From: Streptomyces goshikiensis
GTDB taxonomy: Bacteria; Actinomycetota; Actinomycetes; Streptomycetales; Streptomycetaceae
Direction: 5' to 3'
Length of the DNA stretch: 64,000 nt
NCBI RefSeq assembly: GCF_014650555.1
Contig: NZ_BMVE01000005.1
Span: 186,001-250,000 of the forward strand
The notes below the pieces were generated by a model. That model searched no databases and had not been told where the DNA came from. It saw only the letters and a program-made list of their open reading frames with translations. Each line of letters begins with the position of its first letter. Position 1 is the first letter of the stretch. Of this stretch, positions 40,225 to 53,906 are shown one piece after another. The translations under genes were made by a program, and so were the position numbers.

Positions 40225-41677
40225 CTACACCATCAGGGAGCGGTCCGTCGGCTTGACCGGGTACGGGAGGGCGCTGGTGCCGGTCAGGTAGCGGTCCACG
40301 CCGCGGGCGGCCGAGCGGCCTTCCGCGATGGCCCAGACGATGAGCGACTGGCCGCGGCCCGCGTCGCCGGCGACGAAGACGCCGTCCACGTTGGTCGCGT
40401 AGGAGGCGTCGCGCTCGACGTTGCCGCGCGCGTCCAGCTCCAGGCCGAACTGCTCCACCAGGCCGTTGGCCTGGTCGGTGCCGGTGAAGCCCATCGCCAG
40501 GGTGACCAGCTGCGCCGGGAGGACGCGCTCGGTGCCCGCCTTCTGGACCAGCTTGCCGTCCTCGAAGGCGACCTCGACCAGGTGCAGGGCCTGGACGTTG
40601 CCGTCCTCGTCGCCCTCGAAGTGGGTGGTGGAGACGGAGTAGATCCGCTCGCCGCCCTCCTCGTGGGCCGAGGTGACCTTGTACAGCATCGGGAACGTCG
40701 GCCACGGCTGGCCGGTGGGCCGGTCCTCCGACGGGCGGGGCATGATCTCCAGCTGGGTGACCGAGGCCGCGCCCTGGCGGTGGGCGGTGCCCACGCAGTC
40801 CGCGCCGGTGTCGCCGCCGCCGATGACGACCACGTGCTTGCCCTCGGCCGTGATCGGCGGGGCCATGAAGTCGCCTTCCTGGACCTTGTTGGCCAGGGGC
40901 AGGTACTCCATCGCGAAGTGGATGCCGCCCAGTTCACGGCCCGGGACCGGCAGGTCGCGGGAGACCGTGGCGCCGGCCGCGACGACGACCGCGTCGAAGC
41001 GCTTGCGCAGGTCGGTCGCGGACAGGTCGCGGCCGATCTCGATGCCGGTGCGGAACTTGGTGCCCTCCGCGCGCATCTGCTCGATGCGGCGGTTGATGTG
41101 CACCTTCTCCATCTTGAACTCGGGGATGCCGTAGCGGAGCAGGCCGCCGATGCGGTCCGCGCGCTCGTACACCACCACGGTGTGGCCGGCCCGGGTCAGC
41201 TGCTGGGCCGCGGCCAAGCCGGCGGGGCCCGAGCCGATGACGGCCGCCGTCTTGCCGGACAGCCGCTCGGGCGGCTGCGGGGTGACGCCGCCGTTGTCCC
41301 ACGCCTTGTCGATGATCGAGACTTCGACGTTCTTGATCGTGACGGCGGGCTGGTTGATGCCGAGCACGCACGCCGACTCGCAGGGCGCCGGGCACAGCCG
41401 CCCGGTGAACTCCGGGAAGTTGTTCGTCGCGTGCAGGCGCTCGGCCGCGGCGGACCAGTCCTCGCGGTACGCGAAGTCGTTCCACTCCGGGATCAGGTTC
41501 CCGAGCGGGCACCCGTTGTGGCAGAACGGGATGCCGCAGTCCATGCAGCGGCCGGCCTGCTTGCTGATGATCGGGAGCAGCGAGCCGGGAACGTAGACCT
41601 CGTTCCAGTCCCCCAGCCGTTCGGCAACCGGACGGGAACAGGCGGTCTCGCGGCCGGTGGTGAGGAAGCCCTTCGGG

Positions 41678-41685
<8 letters not shown>
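40225..41685 (-). CDS. gltD: Glutamate synthase (NADPH) small subunit
   Basis: A 486-residue FAD/NADPH subunit of GOGAT that passes electrons to the large subunit. Cysteine clusters CMDCGIPFCHNGCPLGN and CPAPCESACVLGI bind [4Fe-4S] clusters; AAVIGSGPAGLAAAQQLTRAGHTVVVYE binds FAD; VVVIGGGDTGADCVG binds NADPH. It overlaps gltB by 8 bases and is translationally coupled. Together GltBD convert glutamine and 2-oxoglutarate to two glutamates. The start ATG 41685 is the only good one. Confidence 0.98.
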
Positions 41686-46315
<4,630 letters not shown>

Positions 46316-46379
46316 CGGCTCTCCCGTCGTCGTAGCGGCATATGTGCGTTGCCGAGGGACGACGTTGGCCCTCTGCGAA

Positions 46380-46395
46380 ATTTCGTGCAGGTTAC
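46380..46395 (-). promoter_or_regulatory. GlnR-type box upstream of gltB
   Basis: On the minus strand, GTAAC-n6-GAAAT (GTAACCTGCACGAAAT) matches the actinobacterial GlnR consensus gTnAc-n6-GaAAc at all but one base. It is 65 bases upstream of the gltB start codon, the correct region for activation. GlnR would tie GOGAT expression to nitrogen limitation. Confidence 0.65.
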
Positions 46396-46682
46396 ATGAT
46401 GACGGCAATCCCGAGAAGCGGATATGTCATTCCAGCATGCGGACACCGCACGAAACGAAAGCCGGGACCTTCGCTGCCGTTTTGACGGTCGTCAGCGATC
46501 GAAAAATATGGGGCGAAGGGACCCGAACGGGTGCTTGGCGGGCCTCATTGCCCGCAGGAGGTACCTTCCCGGCGAGAGAGTCGGGAGGGTCCTGGTGTGA
46601 TGCCCGGCGGTCACACGGTTGAAACCGCCGAGTAATGAACTACTTATGTCGTGCGGTGCATAGTGTCTCACTCCCGCGCCGC
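46396..46682. other. Intergenic region, gltB to VIT1: hairpins and a possible promoter
   Basis: No gene is supported. It holds the distal part of the gltB promoter, a GCGGGC-CTCATT-GCCCGC hairpin (about 46538-46555), a CGGCGGT/ACCGCCG arm pair (46606-46633), and on the plus strand a TTGACG (46482-46487) with an A/T-rich AAAAATATG 17 bases on. The last could start a small RNA running toward the VIT1 gene antisense strand. An 11-codon ORF (ATG 46600) is too short to claim. Confidence 0.4.
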
Positions 46683-47414
46683 TCAGCCTACGGCTCCGCC
46701 GATCCAGGTTCCCAGGATGTACGTCACACCGGCGGCCGCGCCACCCAGGACGAGCTGGCGGAGTCCGCTGAACCACCACGACCGCGCGGTGACCCGGGCG
46801 ACGACCGCCCCGCAGGCGAAGAGGCCGACCAGCGCCAGCAGCACCGCCGGCCACAGGGCGGTCGCACCCAGCAGGTACGGCAGTACGGGGAGCAGCGCGC
46901 CCAGCGCGAACGAGGCGAAGGACGACACCGCGGCGACCAGCGGCGACGGCAGGTCCTCGGGGTCGATCCCCAGCTCCTCGCGGGCGTGGATCTCCAGCGC
47001 CTGCTCGGGATCGCGCGAGAGCTGCATCGCGACCTCGCGGGCCAGGGCCGGCTCGACACCGCGCGATACGTACAGCTCGGCCAGCTCCTCCATCTCGTCG
47101 ACGGGGTGCTTGCGCAACTGCTGGCGTTCCACGTCGAGTTCCGCGAGGACCAGTTCGCGCTGCGAGGCGACGGAGGTGTACTCGCCGGCCGCCATCGAGA
47201 AGGCGCCGGCGGCGAGGCCGGCGAGCCCGGTGATGACGATGGTCTGCGGGGCGGCGGCGCCGCCGGCCACGCCGGTCATCAGGGCGATGTTGGAGACGAG
47301 GCCGTCCATGGCGCCGAACACGGCCGGGCGCAGCCAGCCGCCGTTGACATCACGGTGGCTGTGATTGTCACGGTGGGCGGTGTGCAGCGGCGCTGCGGTG
47401 TCGATGATGGACAT
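46683..47414 (-). CDS. VIT1/CCC1-family metal transporter
   Basis: A 243-residue membrane protein of the vacuolar iron transporter family, with about five membrane helices (GAMDGLVSNIALMTGV; IVITGLAGLAAGAFSMAAGEYTSV; VAAVSSFASFALGALLPVLPYLL; AVLLALVGLFACGAVVARVT; LVLGGAAAGVTYILGTWIG) and a helical cytosolic loop rich in Glu (ELAELYVSRG...REELGIDPEDLP) that binds metal. It probably exports Fe or Mn. Start ATG 47414 with GGGGAGA; an upstream in-frame start is less likely. A 19-base inverted repeat lies about 100 bases upstream. Confidence 0.9.
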   Translation of the reverse strand: MSIIDTAAPLHTAHRDNHSHRDVNGGWLRPAVFGAMDGLVSNIALMTGVAGGAAAPQTIVITGLAGLAAGAFSMAAGEYTSVASQRELVLAELDVERQQLRKHPVDEMEELAELYVSRGVEPALAREVAMQLSRDPEQALEIHAREELGIDPEDLPSPLVAAVSSFASFALGALLPVLPYLLGATALWPAVLLALVGLFACGAVVARVTARSWWFSGLRQLVLGGAAAGVTYILGTWIGGAVG

Positions 47415-47511
47415 GCGAAGTTTCTCCCCTTTTGCATGAACGGGCACGGTGAGGCGTCCCGCTCCCCCTGAACACCTCGAAACTACGCACGATTTCTGCC
47501 GCCCGCCAGCA

Positions 47512-47530
47512 AGGTAGGCCGTACTTACCT
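47512..47530. promoter_or_regulatory. Inverted repeat AGGTA-n9-TACCT upstream of VIT1
   Basis: AGGTAGGCCGTACTTACCT spans the likely VIT1 promoter, about 100 bases from its start codon. Length and arms recall metal-regulator operators, but the spacing is not that of the IdeR/DmdR box (AGGT-n7-ACCT), so the regulator is unidentified. Confidence 0.4.
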
Positions 47531-47661
47531 GGGGTTTTGGGGGTCGGCGACCGGGTGACGGGGGTGCGGGCGGGGTGTTTCGCGACGAGCGACAAACCTC
47601 ATGTCATGGCACAAATCCCCCAAGGGCTCAATATGAGTCCCATCAAGTGGAGAGGCGCGCC

Positions 47662-48648
47662 ATGGAGCTGATTGCATGCAATCCGCAGGTCCTCCTCGAA
47701 CGGGCCCGGGGCGCTCTTCTGGGACTGGCGGTGGGTGACGCGCTGGGTGCCCCCGCGGAGAACATGAAGCCTTCGCAGATCCGGGCGAAGTGGGGCCGCA
47801 TCGAGGGCTTCGTGTCCGACGATCCGGCGGGCACCGACGACACGGAGTACGCGATCTTCTCCGGCCTGCTGCTGGCCCGGCACGGGTCGGCGCTGACGGT
47901 CGCCCACGTGGAGCGGGCGTGGCACCACTGGATCGCGGACCTGGACGAAGGCCCCTTCCGCGGCGCGGGCTTCAGCGAACGCGGCACCCTGGAGAACCTG
48001 CGCCGCGGCCTCGCCGCCCCCATCTCGGCGCAGCACCGGCACGCGTGGTCGGACGGACTCGCCATGCGGGCGGCGCCCTTCGGGGTCTTCGCGGCGGGCC
48101 GCCCGGCGGAAGCGGCGCGGCTCGTCGCCATCGACGGCTCGGTCAGCCACGACGGCGAGGGCATCTACGGCGGCCAGGCCGTCGCGGCGGGCGTCGCGGC
48201 GGCGATGGCCGGCGGCTCCCCGGCCTCGGTCGTCTCGGCGGCCCTGTCCGTCATCCCCTCCGACTCCTGGACGGCCCGCTCCCTGCGCCGGGCGGTCACC
48301 GCGGCGCCGCGCGGCGAACGCGCGGTCCGCTCGGCGGTCGTCATCGGCGGCTACCCGTGGACGGACCTGGCCCCGGAGGCGGTGGGCCTCGCGTTCGGGG
48401 CGTTCGCCGCGTGCGGGGGCGACTTCCCGTCCTCGGTCCTGACGGCCGTCAACATGGGGCGCGACGCGGACACCACCGCCGCGGTGGCCGGCGCCCTCTC
48501 CGGCGCCCTCGCCGGCGCCGCGGCGATCCCCGCCGCCTGGTCCTCGGCCATCGGCCCGGTCCGCGGCAGCTGCCTCCCCTCGATGCGGGGCTACCACGTC
48601 CTGGACATCGCGGACCTCCTCACCCCGGAATACGAGGCCCCCCGATGA
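47662..48648 (+). CDS. ADP-ribosylglycohydrolase 1 (DraG-family)
   Basis: A 328-residue DraG-fold hydrolase, expected to use two Mg ions to cleave an ADP-ribosyl or other N/O-glycosyl bond. Signature residues: GLAVGDALGAPAE (21-33), TDDTE (58-62) and DADT (D268, D270, T271), which together form the intact di-metal site. ATG 47662 with GGAGAGG upstream is the first gene of a seven-gene operon. Its stop overlaps the next start in ATGA, so translation is coupled. Confidence 0.9.
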   Translation: MELIACNPQVLLERARGALLGLAVGDALGAPAENMKPSQIRAKWGRIEGFVSDDPAGTDDTEYAIFSGLLLARHGSALTVAHVERAWHHWIADLDEGPFRGAGFSERGTLENLRRGLAAPISAQHRHAWSDGLAMRAAPFGVFAAGRPAEAARLVAIDGSVSHDGEGIYGGQAVAAGVAAAMAGGSPASVVSAALSVIPSDSWTARSLRRAVTAAPRGERAVRSAVVIGGYPWTDLAPEAVGLAFGAFAACGGDFPSSVLTAVNMGRDADTTAAVAGALSGALAGAAAIPAAWSSAIGPVRGSCLPSMRGYHVLDIADLLTPEYEAPR

Positions 48649-49976
48649 CGACCACCGACCCCTCCGTGTCGGCCGAAAACCCCACAGCCCCCGGCCCCGG
48701 CCCCGTCACCGCCCCGGCCACCGGCCCCGCGAAGACCTGTACGGCACCGGGCGCCGAGACCGCGAGGATCCCTACGGCACCCCGTCGGGTGGCGGGGGCC
48801 CGGGCCGAGACGGGAGCCGGGGCGACGGCGGAAGGGGGCCGGGCGCGGCGGATCGAGGGGCTCCTGCTCGGGCTCGCCGCAGGCGACGCGGCCGGGTGGC
48901 CGGCGGCCCGCCACCGGGCGATCCGGATGCCCGAGTGGACCCGCCGCCTCACCCGCGAGCTCGACACCTTCGCCGAGCAGAACGCCACCACCACCCTCCC
49001 CGTCCCCATCGCCCTCAACCAGCCGCCCGAACCCCTGCGCCTCGGGCCCTCCGACGACGCCGAGTGGGCCGCCTTCGCCGCCGAGTCCGTCCTGACCGCC
49101 GCCGGTGTGCTGCTCAGCGACCTCTCCCGGTCCCGCCGGATGCGCGCCGCCATCGACCTCGCCTGGAACGCCCTCGCCTCCGAAGTCGCCGCGGCAGCGG
49201 AACGCGCGCCGGAGGTGGAGTCGGCCGTCCTGCCCCTGCGCGCCCGGATCTCCGTCCGCGCCGGTCTCGGCAACCTCGCCGCCGGGCTGCGCCCGCCCGC
49301 CACCGGTCACGACAACCCCCACTACTTCGACGACGCCGCCTGCGTCCGCGCCTGCGTCCTCGCCGTCGTCCACCCCGGCGACCCGGCCGCCGCCGCCGAC
49401 CTCGCCGAGTTCGACGCCCGCTACACCCAGGACGGCGACGGGGTCCACGGCGCCCGCGCCATGGCCGCCGCCATCGCCACCGCCCTCACCGACCCGGACA
49501 CCGACGCCGCCGTCGAGGCCGCCCTCGCCCAGCTCCCCGCCGCCACCGAGATCGGCCGCAACGCCCGCCACGCCGTGCAGCTCGCCCGAACGCAGGAGAG
49601 CGGCGGCGCCTTCGCCCTCGTCCCCCTCCTCGAACACCAAATCGTCGACCACGTCTACAGCTACGGGATCGCCGCCGCCGAGACCGTCCCCGTCGCCCTC
49701 GCCCTCGCCACCGCCGCCCGCGGCCGCGTCGCCGAGGCCGTCCCCTCCGCCGCCTGCCTCTCCCGCGTCGCGGACTCCGCGCCCGCCCTGGCCGGGGCCC
49801 TCACCGGCGCCCTCGGCGGCGGCGACTCGATCCCCGCCACCTGGCGCGAGGCCTGCCGCACCCTCTCCGGCTGCGCCCTGCCCCGCCTCGCCGGCACCGA
49901 CCTCGTGGTACTCGCCGCGCTGCTCTCCCGTACGGAACTCACCTCGCCCAAGACCCAAGGGATGATTCGGACATGA
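48645..49976 (+). CDS. ADP-ribosylglycohydrolase 2, degenerate metal site
   Basis: A 443-residue DraG-family paralogue. A 65-residue Pro/Ala/Gly/Thr-rich N-terminal extension comes before RRIEGLLLGLAAGDAAGWP. The N-terminal metal motif reads SDDAE (D137, D138, E140). The C-terminal motif, normally DxD[ST], is VADSAPALAG with only D377, so one metal ligand is missing. It may bind ligand without full hydrolysis, or use a different ligand set. ATGA overlaps on both sides; neighbours are DraG 1 and DraG 3. Confidence 0.82.
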   Translation: MTTTDPSVSAENPTAPGPGPVTAPATGPAKTCTAPGAETARIPTAPRRVAGARAETGAGATAEGGRARRIEGLLLGLAAGDAAGWPAARHRAIRMPEWTRRLTRELDTFAEQNATTTLPVPIALNQPPEPLRLGPSDDAEWAAFAAESVLTAAGVLLSDLSRSRRMRAAIDLAWNALASEVAAAAERAPEVESAVLPLRARISVRAGLGNLAAGLRPPATGHDNPHYFDDAACVRACVLAVVHPGDPAAAADLAEFDARYTQDGDGVHGARAMAAAIATALTDPDTDAAVEAALAQLPAATEIGRNARHAVQLARTQESGGAFALVPLLEHQIVDHVYSYGIAAAETVPVALALATAARGRVAEAVPSAACLSRVADSAPALAGALTGALGGGDSIPATWREACRTLSGCALPRLAGTDLVVLAALLSRTELTSPKTQGMIRT

Positions 49977-51127
49977 CCCTCACCCCCCTCACCCTCGACG
50001 ACCGGGCGGCCGGCTGTCTGATCGGGGCCGCCGTCGGCGACGCGCTCGGCGGCCCGGTGGAGGGCTGGACCCCGGAGCAGATCGTGGAGCGGCACGGCGG
50101 CCGCGTCCACGGCGTCGTCGGCCCCTGGTACGAGGACTGGCGCACCGCCCGCCCCATCGCCCCGTACCACAAGGGCGACGGGCACGTCACCGACGACACC
50201 CTCATGACGCACGCGCTGGTACGGGTCTACGAGGCCGTACGGGACCACCTGGACGCGTACGCCGTCGCCGACCACCTCGTCCCGGACCTCATGACGAACC
50301 CGCGCTGGATCCCGGAGCTGGAGGCCGAGGCCCTCCCCCTCCAGCGGATCTTCCTCGCGGAGAAGTGGATCGTGACCCGGCTGCACTACGCGCACGCCGA
50401 CCCGCGCGAGGCCGGCGCGGGCAACATCGTCAACTGCGGTGCGGCGATGTACATGGCGCCGGTCGGCATCGTCAACGCGGGCAACCCGGAGGGGGCGTAC
50501 GCGGAGGCGCTGGACATCGCCGGAGCGCACCAGTCCTCGTACGGCCGGGAGGCGGCGGGCGTCTTCGCGGCGGCGGTGGCGGCGGCGTGCGCGCCGGGGG
50601 CGACGGCCGGGTCGGTCGTCGAGACGGCGCTCGCCCTCGCCAAGGACGGCACCCGCGAGGCGATCGCGGCGGTGCGCGAGGTCGCGCTCGGGCAGCGCGA
50701 CGTCGAATCCGCGCTGGCCCCGCTGCGGGCGGCCGTCGCCCCGTACGACTCGGTCGGCGCGGACTACCGCAAGCCGTCGCTGGGCGCACGGCGCCCGTCC
50801 CGCCTGCACTCGATCGAGGAGCTGCCGGTCGCGCTCGGCATGCTGCTCGTCGCGGACGGGGCGTACGAGGCCGCGGTGCTCGGCGCCGTCAACTACGGCC
50901 GCGACTGCGACTCCATCGCCACCATGGCGGGCGCGATCGCGGGCGCGCTGGGCGGCGAGGGCGCGGTCCCCGCCGCCTGGGCCAAGCAGGTCGCCGAGGC
51001 CAGCCGCCTCGACCTGCACGCCCCGGCGGCGGCGCTGACGGCGGTGGCCCGGGAGGTCTTCGCCCGCGACCGCACCCGCCGCCGCACCCACGAGTCCGCC
51101 TTCACCGCGATCGCGTCCCCCCGATGA
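49973..51127 (+). CDS. ADP-ribosylglycohydrolase 3 (DraG-family)
   Basis: A 384-residue DraG-family protein with an intact site: GCLIGAAVGDALGGPVEGW (14-32), TDDTL (D74, D75) and RDCDS (D311, D313, S314). Between them the segment INCGAAMYMAPVGIVNAGNPEGAYAEALDIAGAHQSSYGREA is characteristic of this subfamily, longer than in DraG 1. The substrate is unknown. It overlaps the previous and next genes by 4 bases. Confidence 0.9.
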   Translation: MTLTPLTLDDRAAGCLIGAAVGDALGGPVEGWTPEQIVERHGGRVHGVVGPWYEDWRTARPIAPYHKGDGHVTDDTLMTHALVRVYEAVRDHLDAYAVADHLVPDLMTNPRWIPELEAEALPLQRIFLAEKWIVTRLHYAHADPREAGAGNIVNCGAAMYMAPVGIVNAGNPEGAYAEALDIAGAHQSSYGREAAGVFAAAVAAACAPGATAGSVVETALALAKDGTREAIAAVREVALGQRDVESALAPLRAAVAPYDSVGADYRKPSLGARRPSRLHSIEELPVALGMLLVADGAYEAAVLGAVNYGRDCDSIATMAGAIAGALGGEGAVPAAWAKQVAEASRLDLHAPAAALTAVAREVFARDRTRRRTHESAFTAIASPR

Positions 51128-52959
51128 CCTCCCACCCGCCAGCCCCCGGCGGGGCGCCCGCCCCGACGTACGGCACCACCCCTGGCCGCGCACCCGCCCC
51201 ACCGCCCGAACCCCCCACCCGCCACACACCGGACCCGCCGTACGGGGCCTTCCCCGGCGGAGCAACCGCCCCACGGGCCGGATCCCCCGCCCATCACACG
51301 CCGGACCCGGCATACGGGGCCACCCCCGACCGGGCAACCGCCCCGCCGGCCGAAACCCCCGCCCATCACACGCCGGACCCGGCATACGGGGCCACCCCCG
51401 ACCGGGCAACCGCCCGCGGCGGGGAGACCGCCCACGGCAGGAACACCGCCCGCGGCGGGGAGACCGTGCCCAGCCGGGAGGCCGCTCCGAGCGGAGAGAC
51501 CGGGCCCATCCGGGAGGCCGCGCCCGGCGGCGAGGCCTCCCCCGGCGGCGAGGTCGTCTCCGGCGGGCGGGTCGGGGGCGGGCGGCTGACCTGGGTGCAG
51601 CCGGAGGATCTGATCGGCCACGAGCTGCGCCAGGCGGCGCAGGACGGACGCGATCCGGAGCCGGTGCGCCGTGTCTGGCTGGCGGCGGGCGGCCACGAGG
51701 CGCCCGCCCGGGCCGGGGCCTCCCCCGCGGCGGCCGCGCCGGAGCTGCGGGACCTGGCCGTCCGTCTCCTCGCCGACCTCGCCGCGCTGCCGTCCCCGCC
51801 GGCGGCGGCCGAGCCGCAGTCCTGGCCGGCCGTCACCGCCACCTGGCCCCGCAGCATCCGCGGCACCCGCCCCCACGCGGCGCGCCGCGCCGTCCCGGCC
51901 GGGCTTCGGCGGCGGCTGGAGCGGGCCTGGGCGGGCCGCGCCGTCGGGTGCGTGCTCGGCAAGCCCGTCGAGAAGCTGCCGCTCGACGGGATCAGGGCCC
52001 TCGCCCGCGCCGCCGGCAACTGGCCGCTGGACGACTGGTTCACCGAACGCCGCGTCCCGGCGGAGCTCCTGGCCGCGTACCCCTGGAACCGCCGTTCCGC
52101 CGCCACCTCCCTCGCCGAGAACATCGACGGCGCCCCCGAGGACGACGACCTCAACTACCCGCTCCTGAACCTGCTGCTCCTCCAGCGGTACGGCCGCCGC
52201 TTCACCCCCGCCGACGTCGGCCGGCTCTGGCTCGACGAGCTCCCCGCCGGCCGGACCTTCACCGCCGAACGCGTCGCGTACCGGAACCTGCTCCAGGGCC
52301 TGGAGCCCCCCGCCACCGCCACCCACCACAACCCGTTCCGCGAGTGGATCGGCGCCCTCATCCGCGCCGACGTGCACGGCTGGACCAACCCCGGCGACCC
52401 GGCCGCCGCCGCGGCCCAGGCGTACCGGGACGCCACCCTCACCCACACCGGCAACGGCATCTACGCCGCGCTGTTCATCGCCGCCGCGACCGCCGAGGCG
52501 GCCGGCGGCCGCGCCGGATCCGACATCCACACCGCGCTGCGGGCCGGGCTGGCCGTCGTACCGCCCCGCTCGCGGCTCGCGGAGGCCGTCGGCTTCGGGA
52601 TCCGCAGCGCCCGCGCCGCCCGGGACGCGGACTTCGACCTCGTCGTCGACCGGCTCCACGCGCGGTACGGCCACTATCACTGGGTACACGCGATCCCGAA
52701 CACCGCCCTGATCGCGGCCGCCCTCACCCACGCCGACGGGGACTTCACGCACTCCGTGTGCCGCGCCGTGTCCGGCGGCTGGGACACCGACTCCAACGGC
52801 GCCACCGCCGGCGCCCTGGCCGCCCTCGTCGCCGAAGACATCCCGCACCGCTGGACCGCACCCTTGAAGAACCGCCTCGCCACCACCGTCCCCGGCTTCG
52901 ACGGCATCGGCTTCGACACCCTCGCCCATCTCACCGCACAGGAGGCAGCCCGCCCATGA
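51124..52959 (+). CDS. ADP-ribosylglycohydrolase 4 with repetitive N-terminus
   Basis: A 611-residue DraG-family protein. The first 150 residues are disordered, Pro/Ala/Gly-rich and include a 24-residue repeat (HHTPDPAYGATPDRATAP type). From residue 255 on comes the catalytic domain: RRLERAWAGRAVGCVLGKPVEKLPL, the EDDDLNY motif (D340-D342) and WDTDSNGATAGALAAL (D554, D556). This DDDLNY subfamily is separate from DraG 1-3. Coupled by ATGA to DraG 3 and to the ribokinase. Confidence 0.88.
   Translation: MTSHPPAPGGAPAPTYGTTPGRAPAPPPEPPTRHTPDPPYGAFPGGATAPRAGSPAHHTPDPAYGATPDRATAPPAETPAHHTPDPAYGATPDRATARGGETAHGRNTARGGETVPSREAAPSGETGPIREAAPGGEASPGGEVVSGGRVGGGRLTWVQPEDLIGHELRQAAQDGRDPEPVRRVWLAAGGHEAPARAGASPAAAAPELRDLAVRLLADLAALPSPPAAAEPQSWPAVTATWPRSIRGTRPHAARRAVPAGLRRRLERAWAGRAVGCVLGKPVEKLPLDGIRALARAAGNWPLDDWFTERRVPAELLAAYPWNRRSAATSLAENIDGAPEDDDLNYPLLNLLLLQRYGRRFTPADVGRLWLDELPAGRTFTAERVAYRNLLQGLEPPATATHHNPFREWIGALIRADVHGWTNPGDPAAAAAQAYRDATLTHTGNGIYAALFIAAATAEAAGGRAGSDIHTALRAGLAVVPPRSRLAEAVGFGIRSARAARDADFDLVVDRLHARYGHYHWVHAIPNTALIAAALTHADGDFTHSVCRAVSGGWDTDSNGATAGALAALVAEDIPHRWTAPLKNRLATTVPGFDGIGFDTLAHLTAQEAARP
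51217..51420. repeat. 72-base tandem repeat in DraG 4
   Basis: About three copies of a 72-base unit (24 codons); the two central copies, beginning near 51293 and 51365, are nearly identical, the first is diverged. They encode CATCACACGCCGGACCC-type units, and keep frame. Confidence 0.7.
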
Positions 52960-53906
52960 CGGCCATCGCCGTGCTCGGCAGTACCAACATGGACCTCGTC
53001 GCCTACGTCCCCAAGGCCCCCCGCCTCGGGGAGACCGTCACCGGCCGCGCGTTCCGCACCGTCCCCGGCGGCAAGGGGGCCAACCAGGCCGTCGCCGCCG
53101 CCCGCCTCGGCGCGGAGGTGGTGATGATCGGCGCGGTCGGGGCCGACGAGTTCGGCGTACGGCTGCGCGCCGCGCTCACCTCGGCCGGCGTGGAGACCGC
53201 CGCCCTGCGCACCGTGGAGGGCGCCAGCGGCACCGCCCACATCACCGTCGACGACGAGGGCGCCAACAGCATCATCGTCATCCCCGGCGCCAATGCCTCC
53301 GTCACCGGCCTGGAGGCGGGCGACGACGCCCGCATCGGCGCCGCCGGCTCGCTCCTGCTCCAGCTCGAACTCCCGCTGTCGGCCGTCCTCGCCGGCGCGC
53401 TCGCCGCCCGCGCCCGCGGCGTCCGTACGATCCTCACCCCGGCCCCCGCGCGGCCGCTGCCCGCCGAACTCCTCGCCGCCACCGATCTGCTGCTCCCGAA
53501 CGAGCACGAGGCGGCCGCCCTCACCGGCCGCACCGATCCCCGCCGGGCCGCCGAGGCCCTCCTCCAGGACGTGCCCGAGGTGGTGATCACCCTCGGCGCG
53601 GCCGGGGTGCTGCACGCCGTCCGCGGCGGGGAGCCGCTGACGGTGGCCGCGCCGGTGGTCCAGGCCGTGGACACCACCGCCGCCGGGGACACCTTCGCCG
53701 GCGCGCTGGCCGTGGCCCTCGGGGAGGGCCGCCCGATGCCGGAGGCGCTGCGCTGGGCGTCGGCCGCGGCCGCGCTGTCGGTGCGGCGCCGGGGGGCCCA
53801 GGACTCGATGCCGACCCGCGCCGAGGCCGACGCCTTCGCCCTGACCGGCCCCGCGCACGGGTCGGCGGCCGCGCGGGGTGACGGGCGCTCCGGAGGAACC
53901 CCATGA
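52956..53906 (+). CDS. rbsK: Ribokinase (PfkB family)
   Basis: A 316-residue PfkB-fold sugar kinase that phosphorylates ribose at O5. N-terminal GSTNMDLVAYV, substrate motif VPGGKGANQAVAAARLGA, and the C-terminal PfkB signature DTTAAGDTFAGALAVAL with the catalytic aspartate. Its place behind four DraG hydrolases suggests that free ribose or a ribose derivative released by them is captured as ribose 5-phosphate. Coupled by ATGA at both ends. Confidence 0.92.
   Translation: MTAIAVLGSTNMDLVAYVPKAPRLGETVTGRAFRTVPGGKGANQAVAAARLGAEVVMIGAVGADEFGVRLRAALTSAGVETAALRTVEGASGTAHITVDDEGANSIIVIPGANASVTGLEAGDDARIGAAGSLLLQLELPLSAVLAGALAARARGVRTILTPAPARPLPAELLAATDLLLPNEHEAAALTGRTDPRRAAEALLQDVPEVVITLGAAGVLHAVRGGEPLTVAAPVVQAVDTTAAGDTFAGALAVALGEGRPMPEALRWASAAAALSVRRRGAQDSMPTRAEADAFALTGPAHGSAAARGDGRSGGTP

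Noticed and set aside
46600..46635. Eleven-residue leader ORF in the gltB-VIT1 gap
   Set aside because: Too short, spacing to the purine tract is poor, and no downstream gene on that strand would use it.
47512..47530. IdeR/DmdR box at VIT1
   Set aside because: Arms AGGTA and TACCT are 9 bases apart rather than giving the 19-base TTAGGT...ACCTAA pattern; kept only as an unassigned inverted repeat.
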